Of a stretch of DNA of 12,768 bases, positions 7,657 through 12,768 are shown piece by piece. The notes below the pieces were generated by a model, which saw only the letters and a program-made list of their open reading frames with translations, had not been told where the DNA came from and did no database searches. The translations under genes and the position numbers were made by a program. The DNA lies in contig JBEAOO010000085.1 in NCBI GenBank assembly GCA_041164825.1, forward strand, positions 1 to 12,768, given 5' to 3'. This DNA comes from JBEAOO01 sp041164825. GTDB taxonomy: Bacteria; Pseudomonadota; Gammaproteobacteria; Burkholderiales; Burkholderiaceae_C. Within the stretch, counting starts at the first letter, position 1; every line of letters starts with the position of its first letter.

Positions 7657-7662
7657 ATTCTA
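7657..7662 (-). promoter_or_regulatory. -10 element next to the start codon of the hypothetical gene
   Basis: TAGAAT on the minus strand (7662-7657) ends 6 nt before the ATG at 7650, so transcription would begin at or near the A of the start codon. The -35 position is GC-rich and does not match consensus, so support is partial. Confidence 0.4.
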
Positions 7663-7704
7663 GGAGCCCCCTGCGCTGGCGCCCCGCCGAAAGCCGCCAA
7701 GGCC

Positions 7705-7733
7705 TTGTTATGCGAATGCCATCTATGTTTATA
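7705..7733 (+). promoter_or_regulatory. Promoter of the cysB-like regulator
   Basis: TTGTTA (7705-7710), a 17-nt spacer and TTTATA (7728-7733) form a reasonable sigma70 promoter inside the only AT-rich patch of this intergenic region. Transcription would start near 7740, giving a leader of about 70 nt. An alternative -10 is TATAGA (7730-7735) with a longer spacer. Confidence 0.5.
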
Positions 7734-7745
7734 GAAATTGGATGG
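7719..7745. promoter_or_regulatory. Dyad overlapping the cysB promoter, candidate regulator site
   Basis: CCATC (7719-7723) and GATGG (7741-7745) form an outer inverted repeat, and CTAT (7723-7726) with ATAG (7731-7734) an inner one, though the two are not exactly co-centred. LysR-type regulators usually bind imperfect AT-rich dyads at their own promoters, and this one covers the proposed -10, as expected for negative autoregulation. The assignment is an inference. Confidence 0.35.
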
Positions 7746-7810
7746 TTTGCGGAATATGGCGGCCTGCCCAGAATCGGGGCACGCCGTCCTTTTGCCGTCT
7801 CCCCGCACCC

Positions 7811-8749
7811 ATGAACTTTCAGCAACTCCGCGCCGTGCGCGAAACCACCCGCTCCGGCTTCAACCTCACCGATGTGGCGGGCGTGCTGCACACGTCTCAG
7901 CCCGGCATCAGCCGACAGATTCGCGAGCTGGAGGATGAGCTCGGCATTGAAATTTTCGTGCGCGCCGGCAAGCGCCTGACCGGCCTGACCCCGCCCGGCG
8001 AGGTGCTGCTGCCCATCGTTGAGCGCCTGCTGCACGACGCCGAGAACCTCAAGCGCGTGGGCGAAGACTTCACCGCCCAGGGCTCGGGCCGCTTGTCGAT
8101 CGCCGCCACCCACTCGCAAGCGCGCTATGCGCTGCCGATGGTGGTGCGCGATTTTCGCCAGCTGTTTCCACAGGTCAGCCTGCACCTGCACCAGGGCTCG
8201 CCCAAGCAGGTGGCGGAGATGCTGCTGTCTGGCGAGGCCGACATCGGTGTGGCCACCGAAGCCCTGGCCGGCTACCCGCAATTTGCCGCCTTGCCCTGCT
8301 ACCGCTGGACGCACAGCATCGTCGTGCAACCCGACCACCCGCTGCTGGCGCAAGACGGCCCGGTCACGCTGGCGCAACTGGCCGCCTTCCCCATCATCAC
8401 CTACGAGACCGGCTACACCGGCCGCGCCCACATTGATGAGGCCTTTGCCTCGGTGGGCCTGGCGCCCGACATCGTGCTCAGCGCCATGGACGCGGACGTG
8501 ATCAAGACCTACGTGGAGCTGGGCCTGGGCGTGGGCATCGTCGCCTCGATGGCGTTTGACCCCGAGCGCGACCGCACGCTGCGCGCGCTCGATGCACGCC
8601 ACCTGTTCGAGGTCAACCTGACCCGCCTGGCCATCCGCCGCGGCACCTGGCTGCGCGGCTATGTCTACGCTTTCATCGAGTCGTTTGCGCCCACGCTGAC
8701 GCGCGAGGTGGTGGAGCGGGCGCTGGCGGGGGAGCCGGTGGACGCCTGA
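7811..8749 (+). CDS. cysB: CysB-family LysR regulator of sulfur assimilation
   Basis: A 312-residue LysR-type regulator. Residues 1-60 form the winged helix-turn-helix, including the segment LHTSQPGISRQIRELEDELG (26-45), characteristic of CysB. The ligand domain (about 92-300) contains ATHSQARYALP (99-109), ATE (148-150), YRWTHSI (164-170) and YETGYTGRAHID (198-209), which align with the sulfate/N-acetylserine pocket of enterobacterial CysB (T100, T102, Q103, T149, W166, T202 as I recall). Residue 102 is Ser instead of Thr. The frame is open to 7742, but the start at 7811 is chosen because the CysB N-terminus begins there; no clear ribosome-binding site precedes it. The gene converges on the sulfate importer operon and shares its terminator, which makes that operon its likely target. 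CysB activates cysteine-biosynthesis genes in response to sulfur limitation. The paralogue SsuR (alkanesulfonate use) is an alternative, less likely here because no ssu genes are adjacent. Confidence 0.9.
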   Translation: MNFQQLRAVRETTRSGFNLTDVAGVLHTSQPGISRQIRELEDELGIEIFVRAGKRLTGLTPPGEVLLPIVERLLHDAENLKRVGEDFTAQGSGRLSIAATHSQARYALPMVVRDFRQLFPQVSLHLHQGSPKQVAEMLLSGEADIGVATEALAGYPQFAALPCYRWTHSIVVQPDHPLLAQDGPVTLAQLAAFPIITYETGYTGRAHIDEAFASVGLAPDIVLSAMDADVIKTYVELGLGVGIVASMAFDPERDRTLRALDARHLFEVNLTRLAIRRGTWLRGYVYAFIESFAPTLTREVVERALAGEPVDA

Positions 8750-8763
8750 GCGGCTGCCCGCCA

Positions 8764-8803
8764 GACGCAAAAAGGCCCGGTCATGCCGGGCCTTTTTTGC
8801 GTC
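8764..8803. terminator. Bidirectional intrinsic terminator between cysB and cysA
   Basis: Arms at 8764-8780 and 8786-8803 pair around the loop TCATG: an outer GACGC/GCGTC, A5 against T6, and a GC core GGCCCGG/CCGGGCC. The T-run on the plus strand ends the cysB-like transcript, and the A-run, read on the minus strand, ends the cys operon. It starts 15 bp after the cysB stop and lies 37 bp beyond the cysA stop. Confidence 0.93.
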
Positions 8804-8840
8804 CGCAGCGGAGCGCCTGGTGGCGCTCCTGAGCCGAAGC

Positions 8841-9905
8841 TCAGATCGCCGCCGCCGGATCGAGTTGCACGTCGTTGGCCGCAAAGCGCGTGATGCGGCG
8901 CGGCAGCAGGTGCACTTCGGAGCCGGCCTTGAGGCCCAGGCGGTCGCGCAGGGCCACGTAGTCGGCGCGCGGCAGCTCCACGTCCACATAGCTGCCATCG
9001 CTGGCGCGCTTGAACTCCAGGCGCGTGTTGGGGCCCACGGTGAGCGCTTGGGCCAAGGTCACCGGCAGCGAGCCTTCTTGCGGCTGCGTGACGATCTGCA
9101 GCTCGTGCGGGCGCACGTAGCTGACCTCGTTGTCGGTGGCGCCGTTGCCGCCCGGCGCGTGGTCCAGGCGGCCGTGGAACAGGTTCACATCGCCCAGGAA
9201 CTGCAGCACAAACGGTGTGGCCGGGTGGTCGTACACCTCGTCCGGCGCGCCCACCTGTTCGATGCGGCCTTGGTTCATCACGACGATGCGGTCGGCCACT
9301 TCCATGGCCTCTTCCTGGTCGTGGGTGACGAACACGCTGGTGACGTGCATCTCGTCGTGCAGGCGGCGCAGCCAGCGGCGCAGCTCTTTGCGCACCTTGG
9401 CGTCCAGCGCGCCAAAGGGTTCGTCCAGCAGCAGCACCTTGGGCTCCACCGCCAAGGCGCGGGCGAGTGCAATGCGCTGGCGCTGGCCGCCCGACAGCTG
9501 GTGCGGGTAGCGGTCGGCGATCCAGTCGAGCTGCACCAGCTTGAGCAGCGCGGTGACCTTGGACTTGATCTCGCTCTCGCTCGGGCGCGTCTCCTTGGGG
9601 CGCACACGCAGGCCGAATGCCACGTTCTCAAAAATCGTCATGTGGCCAAACAGCGCGTAGTGCTGGAACACGAAGCCCACCTGGCGCTCGCGCACATCGG
9701 TGTGCGTGGCGTCCTCGCCGTGGAACAGCACGGTGCCGCTGTCCGGCACTTCCAGGCCGGCAATGATGCGCAGCAGGCTGGTCTTGCCCGAGCCCGAGGG
9801 GCCCAGCAAGGCCACCAACTCACCACCGGGGATGTCCAGGTTCAGGTTGTCGCAGACGACGGTTTTGCCGAAACGCTTGTTGAGATTTTTGACTTCGATG
9901 CTCAT
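8841..9905 (-). CDS. cysA: Sulfate/thiosulfate ABC importer, ATPase
   Basis: A 354-residue ATPase that powers sulfate and thiosulfate uptake from the cytoplasmic face of the importer. ABC motifs are in order: Walker A GPSGSGKT (35-42), Q-loop at Q81 (FVFQHYALF), signature LSGGQRQR (137-144), Walker B VLLLDEP (157-163), D-loop ALDAK (166-170) and switch His at H195 (VTHDQEEA). The C-terminal part (about 240-354) carries a regulatory beta domain with the VRPHEL segment (264-269) typical of CysA. The start at 9905 has an AGGA sequence upstream and lies 18 bp after cysW. It is the last gene of the operon, followed by a strong terminator. Its motifs are complete. Confidence 0.97.
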   Translation of the reverse strand: MSIEVKNLNKRFGKTVVCDNLNLDIPGGELVALLGPSGSGKTSLLRIIAGLEVPDSGTVLFHGEDATHTDVRERQVGFVFQHYALFGHMTIFENVAFGLRVRPKETRPSESEIKSKVTALLKLVQLDWIADRYPHQLSGGQRQRIALARALAVEPKVLLLDEPFGALDAKVRKELRRWLRRLHDEMHVTSVFVTHDQEEAMEVADRIVVMNQGRIEQVGAPDEVYDHPATPFVLQFLGDVNLFHGRLDHAPGGNGATDNEVSYVRPHELQIVTQPQEGSLPVTLAQALTVGPNTRLEFKRASDGSYVDVELPRADYVALRDRLGLKAGSEVHLLPRRITRFAANDVQLDPAAAI

Positions 9906-9923
9906 GATGAGGAGTTCCTGAAC

Positions 9924-10844
9924 TTATTCTGCGCGGTCGCCCGCCACACGCTTTTGCGCCTTGACCCGTTGCTCGACGATGTACTTCAGCGTCAGCGTCA
10001 CCAGGGCCAGCAAGGCCAGCAGCGAGGCCACCGCAAAGGCGGCCGCGAACTGGTACTCGTTGTAGAGAATTTCGATGTGCAGCGGCAGCGTGTTGGTCTG
10101 GCCGCGGATGTGGCCGGACACCACGCTCACCGCACCAAACTCACCCATGGCGCGTGCATTGCACAAGATCACGCCGTAGAGCAGCGCCCACTTCACGTTG
10201 GGAATCGTCACGCGGGTGAAGATCTGCCAGCCGTTGGCGCCCAGCACGCGGGCGGCTTCTTCTTGCTCGGTGCCCTGGGCCTGCATCAGCGGAATCAACT
10301 CGCGCGCCACAAACGGGAAGGTGACGAACACGGTGGCCAGCACGATGCCCGGCACCGCAAAAATCACCTTCAGGTCGTGGTCACGCAGCCATTCGCCCAA
10401 CCAGCCTTGCAGGCCGAACACCAGCACGTAGATCAGGCCCGAAATCACCGGGCTCACGCTGAACGGCAGGTCGATCAAGGTCAGCAGCACGTTCTTGCCG
10501 CGGAACTCGAACTTGGCAATGCACCAGGCCGCCGCCACACCAAACACCAGGTTCAGCGGCACGGCAATCACGGCCGCCGTCAGCGTCAGCTTGATGGCCG
10601 ACAAGGCATCGGCTTCGGTGACGGCGGCGATGTAGACGTCCACGCCTTTCTTCAGGCCCTCGACAAACACGACGGCCAGCGGAATGAACAAGAAGAAGCT
10701 CAGGAAAGCCAGCGCCACGGCAATCAGCAACCACTTGACCCAGCCGGGTTCGGTGGTGACGCCATGCACGGCGCGCGGGGCCAGGCCCGGGGCGCGCGCG
10801 GCGGCCGAGGGCAGGGAGGGGGCGGAGAGGGACGATGCAGTCAT
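9924..10844 (-). CDS. cysW: Sulfate/thiosulfate ABC importer, permease CysW
   Basis: A 306-residue inner-membrane permease that forms the translocation channel with CysT. After a Ser/Ala/Pro-rich cytoplasmic N-terminus (about 1-30), hydrophobic segments lie near 36-60, 84-109, 124-144, 160-180, 218-242 and 266-288, six in all. The EAA coupling motif that docks on CysA is EEAARVLGANGWQIF (195-209). Segments such as LIDLPFSVSPVISGL (123-137) and ARAMGEFGAVSVVSG (230-244) are typical of CysW. The frame is open to 11015, but translation before 10844 gives Pro/Arg-rich sequence unlike the family, so the ATG at 10844 is preferred; its ribosome-binding site is weak. A 109-bp spacer separates it from cysT, and 18 bp from cysA. 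Confidence 0.95.
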   Translation of the reverse strand: MTASSLSAPSLPSAAARAPGLAPRAVHGVTTEPGWVKWLLIAVALAFLSFFLFIPLAVVFVEGLKKGVDVYIAAVTEADALSAIKLTLTAAVIAVPLNLVFGVAAAWCIAKFEFRGKNVLLTLIDLPFSVSPVISGLIYVLVFGLQGWLGEWLRDHDLKVIFAVPGIVLATVFVTFPFVARELIPLMQAQGTEQEEAARVLGANGWQIFTRVTIPNVKWALLYGVILCNARAMGEFGAVSVVSGHIRGQTNTLPLHIEILYNEYQFAAAFAVASLLALLALVTLTLKYIVEQRVKAQKRVAGDRAE

Positions 10845-10953
10845 GTGTGGTTGTCCAAGCGGATACCGCGCATACCGAGGGGCAGGCTTTGCCGGGCCGC
10901 TGGTGTCGCCGCCTTGAGAGCGAGGTGGCCTCGGCCAGGTCGGGAGGGGGTCA

Positions 10954-11787
10954 TCAGCGGCCTTGCTTGGAGCGGGCCCAGGCCTGCAGGGCATTGATGC
11001 CCAGCAGCAGCACAAAGGCCGACACCAGCATCACCACGGCGATCGCGGTGGCGCCGGTGTAGTCGTACTGTTCGAGCTTGGTGATGATGAGCAGCGGCGT
11101 GATCTCGCTCACCAGCGGCATGTTGCCGGCGATGAAGATCACCGAGCCGTACTCGCCCAGCGCACGTGCGAAGGCCAGCGCAAAGCCCGTCAGCAAAGCC
11201 GGCGACAGCACCGGAAAAATCACGTGCACAAAGGTCTGCCAGCGGTTGGCGCCCAGCGTGGCGGCGGCTTCTTCGGTTTCCTTGTGCAGGTCTTCCATCA
11301 CCGGCTGCACCGTGCGCACCACAAACGGCAAGCCGATGAAGGTGAGCGCGACGAACACGCCCAGCGGCGTGAAGGCCACCTTGACGGGCAGGAACTGGCC
11401 GATCCAGCCGTTCTCGGCATACAGCGCCGTCAGCGCGATGCCGGCCACAGCGGTGGGCAGCGCAAACGGCAGGTCCACCAGCGCATCGATCAGGCGCTTG
11501 AGCGGGAAGTCATAGCGCACCAGCACCCAGGCCACGATCAGGCCGAAGAAGGCATTGATCAGCGCCGCGCCCAGCGAGGCGCCGAAGGTGAGCTTGTACG
11601 ACGCCACCACGCGTGGCGAGGAGACGGCCTCCACGAACGCCGGCCAGGTCATGGTGAAGGTCTTGAGAAACGCCGCGCTGAGCGGGATCAGGACGATGAA
11701 GCTCAGGTACAGCAGCGTGAAGCCCAGCGCCAGATCGAAGCCGGGCAAGACGGTGTGCTTTTTGAGCAGGGTGCGGGTGAAAAACAT
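10954..11787 (-). CDS. cysT: Sulfate/thiosulfate ABC importer, permease CysT (CysU)
   Basis: A 277-residue inner-membrane permease, the usual CysT length, partner of CysW. Hydrophobic segments lie near 17-39, 67-89, 107-124, 141-160, 199-220 and 246-267. The EAA motif EEAAATLGANRWQTF (172-186) is the docking site for CysA. Diagnostic stretches are LPGFDLALGFTLLYLS (14-29), LVDLPFALPTAVAGI (103-117) and ARALGEYGSVIFIAG (207-221). The frame stays open to 12021, inside sbp, but the family N-terminus begins with the ATG at 11787. No clear ribosome-binding site is visible before it, and translation may depend on coupling from sbp, which ends 26 bp upstream. Confidence 0.96.
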   Translation of the reverse strand: MFFTRTLLKKHTVLPGFDLALGFTLLYLSFIVLIPLSAAFLKTFTMTWPAFVEAVSSPRVVASYKLTFGASLGAALINAFFGLIVAWVLVRYDFPLKRLIDALVDLPFALPTAVAGIALTALYAENGWIGQFLPVKVAFTPLGVFVALTFIGLPFVVRTVQPVMEDLHKETEEAAATLGANRWQTFVHVIFPVLSPALLTGFALAFARALGEYGSVIFIAGNMPLVSEITPLLIITKLEQYDYTGATAIAVVMLVSAFVLLLGINALQAWARSKQGR

Positions 11788-11813
11788 GAGCGTGAGCGCG
11801 GCAGTGGGCGGGC

Positions 11814-12768
11814 TTACTTCTTCTTGGCGCGCACGATGATCTGGTCGTACAGGCCGCCGTCGTCGAAGTGGTCCTTCTGCGCCTTCTTCCAGCCACCGAA
11901 CACCTCGTCCACGGTGAAGGTGGTGACCTGGGGGAAGTCTTTGGCAAAGGCCGTCAGCACCTTGGGGCTGCGCGGGCGCAGGTGGTGTTTGGCGGCAATG
12001 GTCTGGCCTTCGTCGCTCCACAGGTATTGCAGATAAGCCTCGGCTTGTTTGCGCGAGCCGCGCTTGTCGATCACCTTGTCGACCACGCTGACGGGGTTCT
12101 CGGCCAGGATGGTGCGGCTGGGGTAGATGACCTCGAAGTTCTTGCCGAACTCGCCGGTGATGAGCGGCACCTCGCTCTCAAACGTCACCAGCGCGTCGCC
12201 CAGGTTGCGCTGCGCGAAGGTGGTGGTGGCACCGCGGCCACCGCCGTCGAGCACCGGCACATTGGCAAAAATGCGTTCCACCAGCGCTTGCGCGGCGGCC
12301 GGCGACACGCCGTTCTTGATGGCCGCGCCCCAGGCGGCCAGGTAGGTGTAGCGGCCATTGCCCGAGGTCTTCGGGTTGGGCACGATCACCGAGACGCCAG
12401 CACGGCCCAGATCGGACCAGTCGCGGATCTGCTTGGGGTTGCCCTTGCGCACCAAAATCACCGAGATCGAGGTGGTGGGTGCGCTGCCGTTGGGCAGGCG
12501 CGTGGCCCAGTTGGCGGGCACGAGGCCGCCGAGTGTGCTCAAGATGTCGATGTCGTTGGCCTGGTTCATCGTGATCACATCAGCGTCCAGCCCATCGGTG
12601 ACGCTGCGCGCCTGCCGGCTGGAGCCGCCATGCGACTGGTTCAGCGTCAGCTCCTCCCCGGTGGTTTTCTTCCAGTGCGCGGCGAAGGAGGCGTTGAAGT
12701 CCTTGTAGAACTCGCGAGAGACGTCGTAGCTGACATTGAGCAGGCTCGGGCCGGCCGCCCATGCAGGC
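11814..12768 (-). CDS. sbp: Periplasmic sulfate-binding protein, start outside window
   Basis: The frame is open to the right edge, giving 317 residues of a family about 330-340 long; only the start and most of the signal peptide are missing. The first visible residues, PAWAAGP, look like the end of a signal peptide with an AWA-type cleavage site. The mature protein begins with LLNVSYDVSREFY, typical of Sbp. Ligand-pocket segments are SHGGSS (visible residues 45-50), PNPKTSG (130-136) and GGGRGATTTF (175-184). Near the C-terminus, TVDEVFGGWKKAQKDHF is a strong family mark. The protein captures sulfate (and possibly thiosulfate, if it is CysP) in the periplasm and delivers it to CysTW. It is the first visible gene of sbp-cysT-cysW-cysA; the operon promoter lies beyond the window. 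Sbp and CysP are hard to separate without alignment. Confidence 0.95.
   Translation of the reverse strand, partial: PAWAAGPSLLNVSYDVSREFYKDFNASFAAHWKKTTGEELTLNQSHGGSSRQARSVTDGLDADVITMNQANDIDILSTLGGLVPANWATRLPNGSAPTTSISVILVRKGNPKQIRDWSDLGRAGVSVIVPNPKTSGNGRYTYLAAWGAAIKNGVSPAAAQALVERIFANVPVLDGGGRGATTTFAQRNLGDALVTFESEVPLITGEFGKNFEVIYPSRTILAENPVSVVDKVIDKRGSRKQAEAYLQYLWSDEGQTIAAKHHLRPRSPKVLTAFAKDFPQVTTFTVDEVFGGWKKAQKDHFDDGGLYDQIIVRAKKK

Noticed and set aside
7466..8998. A 510-codon minus-strand open frame opposite the cysB-like gene
   Set aside because: It crosses the strong terminator at 8764-8803 and overlaps two real genes in shadow frames. The composition is Gln/Ala/Gly-rich with no motifs.
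8820..10997. A 725-codon plus-strand open frame antisense to cysA and cysW
   Set aside because: It is rich in His, Gln, Arg and Ala with no domain, which is typical of the shadow frame opposite GC-rich genes. The opposite strand encodes clear CysA and CysW with complete motifs.
11788..12021. An N-terminal extension of CysT into sbp
   Set aside because: The extension is Arg/Pro-rich, overlaps sbp in a shadow frame, and CysT of normal length begins at 11787.
12127..12768. Small plus-strand open frames opposite sbp
   Set aside because: The minus strand encodes continuous Sbp sequence with family motifs through to the window edge; the opposing frames have no features of their own.

Overview
The window is GC-rich (roughly two thirds G+C by eye) and gene-dense. 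Its gene order, protein signatures and codon use point to a betaproteobacterium of the order Burkholderiales (Comamonadaceae-like or a neighbouring family). The best clues are the accB-accC-prmA-zinc-ribbon cluster beside a TlpA-type thioredoxin, and a CysB-type regulator facing an sbp-cysT-cysW-cysA operon. This is core metabolic chromosome. I see no mobile element, prophage, CRISPR array, tRNA or rRNA.

Layout. (1) 1-1647, plus strand: the 3' part of a ribokinase gene and a nucleoside hydrolase, probably a nucleoside/ribose salvage pair. (2) 1701-7650, minus strand, read right to left: a conserved hypothetical gene and a TlpA-like thioredoxin joined by an ATGA overlap; a 613-bp non-coding stretch with a good sigma70 promoter; then accB, accC, prmA and a membrane-anchored zinc-ribbon protein (DUF3426). 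accC and prmA also share an ATGA overlap. (3) 7651-7810: a short AT-rich divergent promoter region. (4) 7811-8749, plus strand: a CysB-family LysR regulator. (5) 8764-8803: a strong bidirectional terminator. (6) 8841-12768, minus strand: the sulfate/thiosulfate ABC importer, with sbp (lacking its signal-peptide start at the window edge), cysT, cysW and cysA.

How the genes work together. AccB and AccC are the biotin carrier and biotin carboxylase of acetyl-CoA carboxylase, the first step of fatty acid synthesis. PrmA methylates ribosomal protein L11 and travels with them. Sbp, CysT, CysW and CysA import sulfate for cysteine synthesis, and the neighbouring CysB-type protein is the likely regulator of that operon. 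The nucleoside hydrolase releases ribose, which the ribokinase can phosphorylate.

I found no convincing new biological system. The part least explained by known genes is the accB upstream region (5860-6472). It has a roughly 300-nt leader with two related hairpins whose arms can exchange partners, five TTGAC motifs on the coding strand, a 12-13 bp direct repeat at the promoter, and no aroQ gene, which I recall as often lying there in related bacteria.
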